This document shows, piece by piece, positions 8,041-16,374 of a stretch of DNA of 62,560 bases; the first letter of the stretch is position 1, and each line of letters begins with the position of its first letter. The notes under the pieces were generated by a model. It had not been told where the DNA came from, did not search any database, and saw only the letters and a program-made list of their open reading frames with translations. The position numbers and the translations under genes are program-made. Location of the stretch: contig DASXRQ010000224.1 in the NCBI GenBank assembly GCA_036506495.1, forward strand, positions 1-62,560, written 5' to 3'. This DNA is from DASXRC01 sp036506495 (lineage in GTDB: Bacteria; Actinomycetota; Actinomycetes; Mycobacteriales; Micromonosporaceae).

Positions 8041-9867
8041 GTGGCTCTTGACGTCCCGTACCGGTCGATCCCGGACATGTTCCTCAAGCGCATCGCGGCC
8101 ACCCCCGACCGCCACGCGTTCGCCAGCCCGGCGCCGGACGACTCGGGGCCGGTGTGGCGGACCTGGGCGCAGGTGGCCGCGCAGGCCCGGGCGCTGGCGG
8201 CCGGCCTGCGCGGGCTCGGCGTGGGGTCCGAAGACCGGGTCGCGATCCTGGCCAACACGCGGCTGGAGTGGGTCATCGCCGACCTCGCGATCATGTGTGC
8301 CGGCGGGGCGACGACCACGGTCTACCCGACGACCGAGCCGGAGGACGCGGCCTACATCGTCGGCGACTCCGGCTCGAAGGTGCTCATCGCGGAGAACCCG
8401 GCGCAGGCCGCCAAGGTCACCGGAGCGATCCTGCCGGGCCTGACGCACATCGTCCTCATCGACGGCCCGGCGGACCCCGCGGCGACTCCTCCGCAGCTGA
8501 CCCTCGCCGACCTGGAGGGGCAGGGTGCGGCCGCGCTCGACGCCGAACCGGACATGATCGAGAGGATCGCCGAGACGATCCGGCCGGATCACCTCGCCAC
8601 GCTCATCTACACCTCGGGCACGACCGGCCGGCCCAAGGGCGTCGAGCTGCTGCACGCGGGCTGGTGCTGGGAGGCGGTCGCGCAGGCGGACATGGGCCTG
8701 CTCAAGCCCGAGGATCTGCAGTACCTTTGGCTGCCGCTGTCCCATTCGTTCGGCAAGACCCTGCTCTGCGGACTCATGCACGTCGGCCTTCCGACCTATG
8801 TGGACGGTCGGGTCGACAAGCTCGTCGAGAACCTGGCGGTCATCCGACCGACCCTGATGTGCGCCGCCCCGAGGGTGTTCGAGAAGGTCTACAACCGCGC
8901 GGTAACCACCGCGAAGGACGCCGGTGGCGTCCACGCGAAGATCTTCGCGTGGGCGGTGCGGGTCGGCCGGCGGAAGGTAGCGCTGGAGCAGGCGGGCAGG
9001 CCGGTCCCGGCCTGGCTGTCGATCAGGTACGCGCTTGCGAACCGCCTCGTGTTCGGCAAGCTCCAGGCCCGCCTCGGCGGACGGATCCGGGTCCTGGTGT
9101 CCGGCGCGGCACCGCTGTCGGAGGAGATCGCCGCGTTCTTTGCCGCGGCGGGACTGCCCATCATGGAGGGGTACGGGCTGACCGAGACCAGCGCCGGCAA
9201 TTTCGTGAACCGGCCGGGCCTCCTGAAGATCGGTACCGTGGGCCAACGCCTCGGCGACCTCGAGTGCCGCGTCGACTCCGACGGCGAGATTCTGGTCCGG
9301 GGCGTACCGGTGATGCGCGGCTACCACAACTTGCCCGAGGAGACCGCCGCGGCCTTCACCGAGGACGGCTGGTTCCGCACCGGTGACATCGGCGAGCTGG
9401 ACGGCGACGGTTACCTGCGCATCACCGACCGGAAGAAGGACCTCGTCAAGACGTCGGGCGGCAAGTACATCGCGCCGTCGCACATCGAGGGCATGTTCAA
9501 GGCGCTGTGCCCGTACACGTCGCAGGCCATCGTCATCGGGCAGGCGCGCAACTACTGCACGATGCTCGTCACGCTCGACCCGGACGGCATCGTCGGTTGG
9601 GCCGCCGGCGGCCCGCTTGAGGGCCGGCCGTACGACGAGATCGTCGCCTCGCCGGAGGCGGAGGCGATGGTCGACGGCTACGTCAAGGAGCTGAACGCCA
9701 AGCTCAACCGGTGGGAGACCATCAAGAAGTTCACGATCCTGCGGCGGGACCTAACGATCGAGGACGGTGAGATGACGCCGTCGATGAAGATCAAGCGTCG
9801 GGGCGTCGAGGCGAACTTCGCGGAGGAGATCGACAAGATGTACGCCGGGACGGTGGCCGAGCTCTAG
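8041..9867 (+). CDS. Long-chain fatty acid-CoA ligase (FadD15-like)
   Basis: This 608-aa ANL-superfamily enzyme activates fatty acids to acyl-AMP and then acyl-CoA. AMP-binding motif YTSGTTGRPKG lies at about 191-201, GYGLTET at about 377-383, and the hinge/catalytic region ITDRKKDLVKTSGGKYIAP at about 461-479 with the usual Lys. Length and motif order match AMP-forming long-chain acyl-CoA synthetases of the FadD15/FAA1 type. The GTG start has GGAGG 8-12 nt upstream. It ends three bases before the stop of the convergent regulator gene, leaving no room for a separate terminator. Chain-length preference is not visible. Confidence 0.88.
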   Translation: MALDVPYRSIPDMFLKRIAATPDRHAFASPAPDDSGPVWRTWAQVAAQARALAAGLRGLGVGSEDRVAILANTRLEWVIADLAIMCAGGATTTVYPTTEPEDAAYIVGDSGSKVLIAENPAQAAKVTGAILPGLTHIVLIDGPADPAATPPQLTLADLEGQGAAALDAEPDMIERIAETIRPDHLATLIYTSGTTGRPKGVELLHAGWCWEAVAQADMGLLKPEDLQYLWLPLSHSFGKTLLCGLMHVGLPTYVDGRVDKLVENLAVIRPTLMCAAPRVFEKVYNRAVTTAKDAGGVHAKIFAWAVRVGRRKVALEQAGRPVPAWLSIRYALANRLVFGKLQARLGGRIRVLVSGAAPLSEEIAAFFAAAGLPIMEGYGLTETSAGNFVNRPGLLKIGTVGQRLGDLECRVDSDGEILVRGVPVMRGYHNLPEETAAAFTEDGWFRTGDIGELDGDGYLRITDRKKDLVKTSGGKYIAPSHIEGMFKALCPYTSQAIVIGQARNYCTMLVTLDPDGIVGWAAGGPLEGRPYDEIVASPEAEAMVDGYVKELNAKLNRWETIKKFTILRRDLTIEDGEMTPSMKIKRRGVEANFAEEIDKMYAGTVAEL

Positions 9868-9870
9868 CGC

Positions 9871-11340
9871 CTACGCGATCACCGCAGGCGTCGTCCACCG
9901 TGGACGACCGGCGCGCTCCAGGTCGTAACGGACCGCCGCGATGCGGTGGACCGCCTCGACCAGGTCCGCCTCGGGAAGCGTGAACGGCAGCCGGATGAAG
10001 CGCTCCAACGTGCCGTCGAGGCCGAACCGCGGCCCGGGCGCGAGCCGCACGCCGAGCTCCTCGGCGGCGCGGGACAGCGCGCTGGACACCGGCCCGTCGA
10101 GTTCGGCCCACAGCGACACGCCGCCCGACGGCACCCGAACCCGCCACTCCGGCAGCTCCGCGAACAGTGCGGCGACCAGTGCATCGCGCTGAGCCGCGAG
10201 CTGCGCACGGCGTGCCTTGACGATCGTGTCCGCCTGCGTCAGCAGCCGCACGGCCACGAGCTGGTCGAGCACCGGACTCGCCATGTCGACGCCGACGCGG
10301 GTCGCCGCGAGCCTCTGCACCACCGGCGCCGAGGCGCGCACCCACCCGATGCGGATGCCGCCCCAGAACGGCTTGCTCATCCCGCCGATCGAGACCACCC
10401 GGGAGTGCCGGTCGAACGACGCGACCGGTGCGGGCACCACGACACCGTCGATCGCGAGGTCGACGAACGACTCGTCGACGACGAGGTCGGTGCCGCTGGC
10501 GTGTGCCGCGGCCGGCAGCCGTTCACGCAGCTCGGCGGGCATCAGGTGGCCGGTGGGGTTCTGGAACTCGGGAATCAGGTACGCCAGTCGCGGCCGGCTC
10601 TGCCGCAGCGAGCCGAGCAGCAGCTCGCCGTCCCATCCCGCCCCGTCGGTGGTGTCCAGGCCGTGCGTGGCGACCCGGGCCCGGCGGGCGGAGAGCGCGG
10701 CGAGCGCGTTCGGATAGGTCGGGGTCTCGACGAGCACACCGGCGCCGGCCGGCACCATCAGGCGCAGCACGAGGTCGAGTGCGTGTTGTGTGCCGCTAGT
10801 GATCATGATCTGCTCGGCGCTGGTCGGCAGGCCCCGCCGCACGAACCCGTCGGCGACCGCCGCCCGCAGCTCCGAGAGGCCGGTGGGGTGGTAGCCGGCG
10901 CCGCCCAGGTAGCGCGCCAGGTCGTCGACCGCCGCGCGGGCTGCGTCGGCGAGTTCGGCTGGCGCCGCGAGGGCCGCGCAGCCGAGGTCGATCATGTCCA
11001 GGTCGTCCTGCGGCGTCCAGAGTCCGGAGCTGGCCACCCGGTGGCCGGCCGGCAGGGTGGTCCAGCTTCCCGCGCCGCGGCGGCTGGTCAGGTGGCCCGA
11101 CTCCCGCAGCAGCCGGTACGCGGCGGAGACCGTGGTCCGACTTACCGTCAGCGCCTCGGCCAGCTCCCGCTCGGCCGGCAGGCGTACGCCGAGCGGCAGC
11201 CGCCCGTCCGCCAGCAGGCTCCGGATCGCGCCGGCCAGCGCCGCGTAGTCCGGACTGCGCCGGCCGCCGGGCAAGGCATGCCAATGGCCAAGTAGGCGGG
11301 CCAGCTGTGCCCCGCGGACGGTGCTGGTCAAGGCCACCAC
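9871..11340 (-). CDS. MocR-type regulator: GntR HTH fused to aminotransferase-like domain
   Basis: About 489 aa. An N-terminal GntR-type winged helix (about 25-95, including RLPAERELAEALTVSRTTVS) is fused to a fold-type-I PLP aminotransferase domain. The PLP lysine lies in GGMSKPFWGG (about Lys323). MocR proteins use PLP as a ligand rather than transaminating. Two tandem GTG codons (11340, 11337) and a TTG (11331) compete as start. It is divergent from a YczE-like membrane gene, the same arrangement as the yczR/yczE pairs known in other bacteria, so it probably controls that gene. Confidence 0.85.
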   Translation of the reverse strand: MVALTSTVRGAQLARLLGHWHALPGGRRSPDYAALAGAIRSLLADGRLPLGVRLPAERELAEALTVSRTTVSAAYRLLRESGHLTSRRGAGSWTTLPAGHRVASSGLWTPQDDLDMIDLGCAALAAPAELADAARAAVDDLARYLGGAGYHPTGLSELRAAVADGFVRRGLPTSAEQIMITSGTQHALDLVLRLMVPAGAGVLVETPTYPNALAALSARRARVATHGLDTTDGAGWDGELLLGSLRQSRPRLAYLIPEFQNPTGHLMPAELRERLPAAAHASGTDLVVDESFVDLAIDGVVVPAPVASFDRHSRVVSIGGMSKPFWGGIRIGWVRASAPVVQRLAATRVGVDMASPVLDQLVAVRLLTQADTIVKARRAQLAAQRDALVAALFAELPEWRVRVPSGGVSLWAELDGPVSSALSRAAEELGVRLAPGPRFGLDGTLERFIRLPFTLPEADLVEAVHRIAAVRYDLERAGRPRWTTPAVIA

Positions 11341-11345
11341 CCCCA

Positions 11346-11406
11346 GATTGGCTCTTCCGAGCGCGCCCGATTGGCATTCAGAGTGGCACGCATGGCGATG
11401 ATTGGC
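11346..11406 (+). promoter_or_regulatory. Direct repeats of GATTGGC in mocR-yczE divergent region
   Basis: GATTGGC occurs at 11346-11352, 11369-11375 and 11400-11406, all in the same orientation, with an inverted GCCAAT at 11280-11285 inside the regulator gene. The first two copies are 23 bp apart, about two helical turns. MocR regulators such as GabR and PdxR are known to bind direct repeats in divergent promoters, so these are the likely operator. The third copy covers the first codons of the membrane gene. Confidence 0.5.
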
Positions 11407-12078
11407 AACATTGCGCGGCGCCTGGGCCAACTCTACGTCGGTCTCGTGGCGTACGGCGTCAGCATGGCACTGATGATCGAATCGGGCCTCGGCCTCGACC
11501 CCTGGGACGTGTTCCACCAGGGCCTCGCCCGGCGCGCCGGTCTCTCCATCGGTGTCATCACGATCATCGTCGGCGCGGCCGTGTTGCTGCTGTGGATCCC
11601 GCTACGGCAACGCCCGGGCGTCGGGACCGTGAGCAACGTGATCGTCATCGGGCTCGCTGTCGACGCCGCGCTCGCCGTCCTGCCGACCGTGCACCCGATG
11701 CCGGCACGCGTGGCGTACCTGGTGGGCGGCGTCCTGCTCAACGGCGTCGCCACCGGCCTATACATCGGTGCGCGGCTCGGGCCCGGTCCGCGGGACGGGC
11801 TGATGACCGGCTATGTCGCGCTGCGGCCGGGCCGGTCGATCCGGCTGGTCCGGACCGTCATCGAGGTGACCGTGCTGGCCGTCGGATGGCTGCTCGGCGG
11901 CACCGTCGGCGTGGGCACCGTGGTGTACGCGGTGAGCATCGGCCCACTGGCACACGTGTTCATCCCGCTGTTCACCGTGGCCACGGCAGCGCTACCGGAC
12001 CGGATGGCCGGCGGCGCGGAGCGCCGCCTTGACCTCCCCGACCCGAAGCTCGCCGAAGTGGAACACGCTCGCGGCTAG
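11392..12078 (+). CDS. YczE/YyaS/YitT-type membrane protein
   Basis: This 228-aa integral membrane protein has about five hydrophobic segments and the family pattern GLGLDPWDVFHQGL near residue 33 and GPRDGLMTG near 133. Transport or export by YczE-like proteins is suspected but not established. The ATG at 11392 is preferred; in-frame TTG 11371 and GTG 11383 lie in the operator-like region. Its last 29 codons, from 11992 to 12078, are antisense to the 3' end of hisF, and the soluble tail encoded there looks unconserved. Confidence 0.75.
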   Translation: MAMIGNIARRLGQLYVGLVAYGVSMALMIESGLGLDPWDVFHQGLARRAGLSIGVITIIVGAAVLLLWIPLRQRPGVGTVSNVIVIGLAVDAALAVLPTVHPMPARVAYLVGGVLLNGVATGLYIGARLGPGPRDGLMTGYVALRPGRSIRLVRTVIEVTVLAVGWLLGGTVGVGTVVYAVSIGPLAHVFIPLFTVATAALPDRMAGGAERRLDLPDPKLAEVEHARG

Positions 12079-12753
12079 CACCGCGTCGGCGCCGGCGGTA
12101 ACCGCCGGGGCGAAGTGCCCGACCTCGCCGGCCCCGCCGCTGGCGATCAGCGGGATGTCCACCGCGGCCCGGACCGCGCCGATGAGCTCCAGGTCGAAGC
12201 CCTCCTTCGTGCCGTCGGCGTCCATCGAGTTGAGCAGGATCTCGCCGGCGCCCAGGTCCGTTGCCCGGCGAGCCCACCCGACCGCGTCGACACCGGTGCC
12301 GCGGCGGCCACCGTGCGTGGTCACCTCGAACCCGCTGGCCGTCCCGCCGGCGCGACGGGCGTCGACGGAGAGCACCAGCACCTGGCGACCGAAGCGGTCG
12401 GCGATCTCCCCAATCAGCTCCGGGCGGGCGATCGCCGCGGTGTTGACGCCGACCTTGTCCGCTCCGGCCCGGAGCAGCCTGTCCACATCGGACGCCGATC
12501 GGACACCACCGCCCACGGTGAGCGGGATGAACACCGACTCGGCGGTTCGTCGCACGATGTCGAGCATCGTCGCTCGGTCCTCGGACGACGCGGTCACGTC
12601 CAGGAACGTCAACTCGTCGGCGCCGTCCGCGTCGTACGCCGCGGCCAGCTCCACCGGATCGCCGGCGTCGCGCAGGTTCGCGAAGTTGACGCCCTTGACG
12701 ACGCGGCCACCGTCGACGTCCAGGCAGCAGATCACGCGCACGGCGACGGTCAC
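11992..12753 (-). CDS. hisF: Imidazole glycerol phosphate synthase cyclase subunit HisF
   Basis: This 253-aa TIM barrel, with HisH, converts PRFAR plus ammonia to imidazole glycerol phosphate and AICAR. Catalytic Asp12 (CLDVDGG) and Asp131 (LSVDARR) are present, as are the phosphate-binding glycines in LTVGGGVR and ASGGAG. The GTG at 12753 overlaps the ridA stop as GTGA, which decides the start over longer frames. It is the last gene of the his operon here. Its 3' end overlaps the convergent YczE-like gene by 87 bp. hisI, hisE and hisG are not in the window. Confidence 0.95.
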   Translation of the reverse strand: MTVAVRVICCLDVDGGRVVKGVNFANLRDAGDPVELAAAYDADGADELTFLDVTASSEDRATMLDIVRRTAESVFIPLTVGGGVRSASDVDRLLRAGADKVGVNTAAIARPELIGEIADRFGRQVLVLSVDARRAGGTASGFEVTTHGGRRGTGVDAVGWARRATDLGAGEILLNSMDADGTKEGFDLELIGAVRAAVDIPLIASGGAGEVGHFAPAVTAGADAVLAASVFHFGELRVGEVKAALRAAGHPVR

Positions 12754-13133
12754 GGCCGGTACGCCTCCACCTCGACCTCGACGAGGTGATCGGGATGCAG
12801 AAGCCCGGCCACCACGACGAGCGTGGACACCGGACGGACGTCGCCGAACACCTCGCCGTGCGCGCGGCCGACCGCGTCGGCGTCTCCGGCGTCGACCACA
12901 TACATCCGCGTACGCACGACGTCCCCAATCGAGGCGCCGAACTTCGCCAGCGCGTCGAGCGCGATCCCGAACGCCCGGACCGTCTGCCCGAACGGGTCGC
13001 CGACCGGGTCGATGACGCCGTTGACGGTCGCGGTGCAGCCGGCGCTGAGCACCCACGGACCGGCCTGGACCACGCGGGAGTAGCCGTACGCCCGCTCCCA
13101 CGGCCCATCGGAGCCCTCGCGCCGGATCGTCAT
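12750..13133 (-). CDS. RidA-family protein in his operon
   Basis: This 127-aa YjgF/YER057c/UK114 protein contains VSAGCTATVNG-like and VVRTRMYVVD segments (about 70-90) and a final VEVEVEAYRP. Family members hydrolyse reactive enamine/imine intermediates or, in other subgroups, do unknown tasks. It lacks the full archetypal RidA ending with the catalytic Arg context, so deaminase activity is not assured. The ATG overlaps the priA stop (ATGA), and its stop overlaps the hisF start (GTGA). Placement between hisA/priA and hisF is conserved in actinomycetes. Confidence 0.85.
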   Translation of the reverse strand: MTIRREGSDGPWERAYGYSRVVQAGPWVLSAGCTATVNGVIDPVGDPFGQTVRAFGIALDALAKFGASIGDVVRTRMYVVDAGDADAVGRAHGEVFGDVRPVSTLVVVAGLLHPDHLVEVEVEAYRP

Positions 13134-13867
13134 GTGCGTCGCCCCGCCTCTCGAAGGGCGCCCAGAGCCTCCGGCACCGTGAACGCACCGGCGTACAGCG
13201 CCTTGCCGACGATCACGCCTTCCACGCCCGCCGGCTCCAGCGCGGCCAACGCGCGCAGGTCTTCCAGTGTGGACACTCCGCCGGACGCGATGACGGGTGC
13301 GTCCGTGTGGGCGCACACATCACGCAGCAGGTCGAGGTTGGGCCCGGTCATCGTGCCGTCGCGGCGGATGTCGGTGACCACGTACCGACAGCAGCCCGCC
13401 TTGTTCAGCCGCTCCAGCACGTCGCGCAGGTCACCGCCGTCCCGGGTCCAGCCACGAGCGGCGAGCGTACGCCCGCGCACGTCGAGCGCTACCGCCACGC
13501 GGTCGCCGAGCTCGCCGACGACCCGGTCGCACCAGAGCGGATCCTCGAGGGCGGCGGTGCCGATGTTGACCCGCGCCGCGCCCGTGGCCAGCGCGGCGCG
13601 CAGCGACTCGTCGTCGCGGATGCCGCCGGACAGCTCGACCCGCACCTCGAGCCGGCGCACCACGTCGGCCAGCAGCCCGGCGTTCGAGCCGCGACCGAAC
13701 GCGGCGTCGAGGTCGACCAGGTGTACCCACGGCGCGCCTCCGCGCTGCCAGTCCAGCGCGGCCTCCAGTGGGTCGCCGTACGCGGTCTCGCTTCCGGCCG
13801 CCCCCCGCACGAGCCGGACCGCCCGGCCGCTCGCGACGTCGACCGCGGGCAGCAGTTCCAGGCTCAC
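13130..13867 (-). CDS. priA: Phosphoribosyl isomerase A (HisA/TrpF dual enzyme)
   Basis: This 245-aa (beta-alpha)8 barrel performs the HisA Amadori rearrangement of ProFAR. In actinobacteria lacking trpF it also isomerises PRA for tryptophan synthesis. N-terminal LLPAVDV with Asp10 is the first catalytic Asp. The second lies in VVTDIRRDGTMTGPN, which also has the Arg expected of PriA. The GTG at 13867 is chosen because it overlaps the hisH stop (GTGA); a GTG three codons upstream is possible. The dual function is inferred from the actinobacterial family, not tested here. Confidence 0.93.
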   Translation of the reverse strand: MSLELLPAVDVASGRAVRLVRGAAGSETAYGDPLEAALDWQRGGAPWVHLVDLDAAFGRGSNAGLLADVVRRLEVRVELSGGIRDDESLRAALATGAARVNIGTAALEDPLWCDRVVGELGDRVAVALDVRGRTLAARGWTRDGGDLRDVLERLNKAGCCRYVVTDIRRDGTMTGPNLDLLRDVCAHTDAPVIASGGVSTLEDLRALAALEPAGVEGVIVGKALYAGAFTVPEALGALREAGRRT

Positions 13868-14487
13868 AGCGCACACACCCAGGTTCGCAGCAGGGTCGCA
13901 CCCGCGTCGCCGGACTTCTCGGGATGGAACTGGGTGGCCGACAGCGGGCCGTGCTCGACCGCGGCGACGAACGGGGCGTCGTGCTCGGCGGTGGTCACCA
14001 TCGCGCCCGCCTCGGCGAGCGCGCCGGCGGCCGCGGCCGCGTACGAGTGGACGAAGTAGAACCGGGTCCCCACCGGCAGCGCGGCGAACAGCGCCGACCC
14101 GGCCGGCGCGTCGACGGTATTCCAGCCCATGTGCGGCACCCGCCGCGCGGCGAGCCGGGTCACGCCGCCGGGCAGCAGTCCGAGTCCCTTGGTCACGATG
14201 CCGTGCTCGTCGCCGTACTCGAACAGGATCTGCATGCCCACGCAGATACCGAGCACCGGCCGACCGGATGCGATGCGTGCGGCGATCACCGGGCCGGCGC
14301 CCAGACGCTCGATGCCGGCCATGCAGGCGGCGTACGCGCCGACGCCCGGCACGACGAGCCCGTCCGCGGCCGCCGCGGCGGCCAGATCCGAGGTGACGGT
14401 CACGGCGGCTCCCGCCCGCGCCAGCGCCCGCTCGGCGGAGCGCAGGTTGCCCGAGCCGTGGTCGAGCACCACCACCTCGGGCACCAT
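13864..14487 (-). CDS. hisH: Imidazole glycerol phosphate synthase glutaminase subunit HisH
   Basis: This 207-aa class I glutamine amidotransferase delivers ammonia to HisF. The catalytic triad is Cys82 in GICVGMQ with His188 and Glu190 in QFHPEKSG. Length is normal. It starts at ATG 14487, 16 bp after the small membrane protein gene. Separation of hisH and hisF by priA and ridA is the usual actinobacterial order. HisA, HisF and HisH all depend on one transcript here. Confidence 0.95.
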   Translation of the reverse strand: MVPEVVVLDHGSGNLRSAERALARAGAAVTVTSDLAAAAAADGLVVPGVGAYAACMAGIERLGAGPVIAARIASGRPVLGICVGMQILFEYGDEHGIVTKGLGLLPGGVTRLAARRVPHMGWNTVDAPAGSALFAALPVGTRFYFVHSYAAAAAGALAEAGAMVTTAEHDAPFVAAVEHGPLSATQFHPEKSGDAGATLLRTWVCAL

Positions 14488-14503
14488 CAGGTGTCCAGCG
14501 CCA

Positions 14504-14674
14504 TCAGGCGTCGCCGGGGAGGAGCCAAAGCACGCCGCCGACGAGGGCGAGCACGGCGAGCGCGGCGAGCAGGCCGACGGACCCGCGTGGCGCCCCCTGC
14601 CGGTACATCGACCAGGCGCCGCCGAGCAGCACGCCGGCGAGGGCCATCAGCGCGATCGGCAGCAGGGTACCCAC
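14504..14674 (-). CDS. Small two-helix membrane protein between hisB and hisH
   Basis: This 56-aa protein starts at a GTG that abuts the hisB stop (TGA-GTG). Two hydrophobic helices, about 3-21 (LLPIALMALAGVLLGGAW) and 32-52 (LLAALAVLALVGGVLWLL), are joined by the loop SMYRQGAPRGS. The overlapping frame from 14678 gives an implausible Arg-rich peptide, so this frame is preferred. A small membrane protein at this position recurs in actinomycete his operons. Its role is unknown. It may anchor or regulate the histidine enzymes, or simply ride along in the operon. Confidence 0.65.
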   Translation of the reverse strand: MGTLLPIALMALAGVLLGGAWSMYRQGAPRGSVGLLAALAVLALVGGVLWLLPGDA

Positions 14675-15283
14675 TCACAACACTCCCTTGGTGGACGGTA
14701 TGCCGGCGGCCCGCGGGTCGATGGCGACCGCCTCACGCAGGGCGCGGGCCACGGCCTTGAACTGAGCCTCCACCACGTGGTGCGCGTCCGGCACGGCTCC
14801 GCGACTGGCCGCGCGCAGCACCGAGACGTGCAGCGTGATCCGGGCCGCCTGACCGAACGACTCCCACACGTGGCGCGTCATGCTCGTGGGGTAGCTCGGT
14901 CCGATGTACGGCGCGAGAGGTGGCTCGTCGTGCACTACGTAGGCCCGGCCGGACAGGTCGACGGCCGCCTGCACGAGCACCTCGTCGAGCGGGATCAGGG
15001 CGCCGCCGTACCGCCGGATGCCGGCCTTGTCGCCGAGGGCCTCGTCCAGCGCCGTGCCGAGCGCGAGCGTGGTGTCCTCGATCGTATGATGCGCGTCGAC
15101 GTCGAGGTCGCCGACCGTGTGCACGGTCAGGTCGAACCCGGCGTGCCGGGCGATCTGCGCGAGCATGTGGTCGAAGAACCCGATGCCGGTGGCCACGTCG
15201 GCGGCGCCCGCACCATCCAGGTCGAGCTCGACGACGACCTTCGTCTCGGCCGTGCCGCGCTCGATGCGCGCCGATCTCGTCAT
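14675..15283 (-). CDS. hisB: Imidazoleglycerol-phosphate dehydratase HisB
   Basis: This 202-aa monofunctional dehydratase makes imidazole acetol phosphate. The manganese-binding histidine motifs are present: FFDHML, DAHHTIED and the later MTRHVWESF and VPDAHHVVEAQFK. It ends GIPSTKGVL, as the family does. The ATG at 15283 gives the family N-terminus (MTRSARIERGTAETK), with GGGG about 6 nt upstream. An in-frame GTG at 15304 overlapping the hisC stop (GTGA) would add seven residues and is a real alternative. The phosphatase domain found in E. coli HisB is absent. Confidence 0.93.
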   Translation of the reverse strand: MTRSARIERGTAETKVVVELDLDGAGAADVATGIGFFDHMLAQIARHAGFDLTVHTVGDLDVDAHHTIEDTTLALGTALDEALGDKAGIRRYGGALIPLDEVLVQAAVDLSGRAYVVHDEPPLAPYIGPSYPTSMTRHVWESFGQAARITLHVSVLRAASRGAVPDAHHVVEAQFKAVARALREAVAIDPRAAGIPSTKGVL

Positions 15284-15300
15284 GGTGGCCCCAGGCTCGC

Positions 15301-16374
15301 TCACAGTGCCCCCAGGAAGGCGTCGGTCTCGTCCGGCGTGCCGGCGGTGACCCGCAGCCAGCCCGGTACGCCGACGTCGCGGACCAGTACGCCGCGGTCC
15401 AGCAGCGTACGCCACGTCGCGCGCTGGTCGGCGAACTCGCCGAACAGCACGAAGTTCGCGTCGCTGTCCGCGACCGCATACCCGCGCCGGCGCAGCTCGA
15501 CGACGATTCGGTCGCGCTGCGCCTTGATGGCCTCGACGGTCGCGAGCAGGGCACCGCGGTGGGCAAGCGCCGCGCGGGCGGCCGCCTGGGTCAGGGCCGA
15601 GAGGTGGTACGGCAGCCGCACGAGCTGGACGGCGTCCACGACCGCCGGGTCGGCGGCGAGGTAGCCGAGGCGCCCGCCGGCGAACCCGAACGCCTTGCTC
15701 ATCGTGCGGGTCACGACCAGCCGTGGATGGTCGGGCAGCAGGGCGAGCGCGCTCGGCGTGCCGGGCCGGGCGAACTCCGCGTACGCCTCGTCCACCACCA
15801 CCATGCCCGGCGCGACCGCGAGCACCGCGGCGAGCACGCCGAGGTCGAGCGCGGTGCCGGTGGGGTTGTTAGGCGAACAGACGAACACCACGTCCGGCGC
15901 GTGCCGGCTCACCTGCTCCACGGCGCGGTCGGCGGGCAGCGTGAAGTCGCCGGCCCGGCGACCGTCGACCCACCGCGTGCCGGTGGCCAGCGCGAGCAGC
16001 GGGTGCATCGAGTACGAGGGCGCGAAGCCCAGCGCGGTACGACCCGGCCCGCCGAACACCTGCAGCAGCTGCTGCTGCACCTCATTGGACCCGTTGGCGG
16101 CCCACACGTGGCCGGCCGTCAGCCCGTGCCCGAGGTAGTCGGCCAGGTCGGCACGCAGCGCGACCGCGTCCCGGTCCGGGTAGCGGTTGAGATCGCGTAG
16201 CTGCTCCCCGACCGCCTTGCCGATCGCCTCAACGACCTCGTCCGGCACCGGATACGAGTTCTCGTTGGTGTTCAGCCGCACCGGGACGTCGAGCTGCGGC
16301 GCGCCGTACGGCGCCATGCCGCGCAGGTCGTCCCGGAGCGGCAGCCCGGCCAGCCGGTGGGCGAGCGCGGTCAC
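15301..16374 (-). CDS. hisC: Histidinol-phosphate aminotransferase HisC
   Basis: This 357-aa fold-type-I PLP enzyme converts imidazole acetol phosphate to L-histidinol phosphate. The N-terminal LNTNENSYPVP (about 34-44) and the PLP-lysine motif TMSKAFGFAGGRLGY (Lys227) are typical of HisC. The ATG overlaps the hisD stop by four bases (ATGA). Actinobacterial HisC and aromatic aminotransferases can overlap in specificity, but the operon position settles the role. Confidence 0.94.
   Translation of the reverse strand: MTALAHRLAGLPLRDDLRGMAPYGAPQLDVPVRLNTNENSYPVPDEVVEAIGKAVGEQLRDLNRYPDRDAVALRADLADYLGHGLTAGHVWAANGSNEVQQQLLQVFGGPGRTALGFAPSYSMHPLLALATGTRWVDGRRAGDFTLPADRAVEQVSRHAPDVVFVCSPNNPTGTALDLGVLAAVLAVAPGMVVVDEAYAEFARPGTPSALALLPDHPRLVVTRTMSKAFGFAGGRLGYLAADPAVVDAVQLVRLPYHLSALTQAAARAALAHRGALLATVEAIKAQRDRIVVELRRRGYAVADSDANFVLFGEFADQRATWRTLLDRGVLVRDVGVPGWLRVTAGTPDETDAFLGAL

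Noticed and set aside
14487..14678. 63-codon Arg-rich frame between hisB and hisH
   Set aside because: The overlapping frame from 14674 encodes two clean membrane helices, whereas this one is low-complexity Arg/Ala. Both cannot be conserved, so the helical frame was taken.
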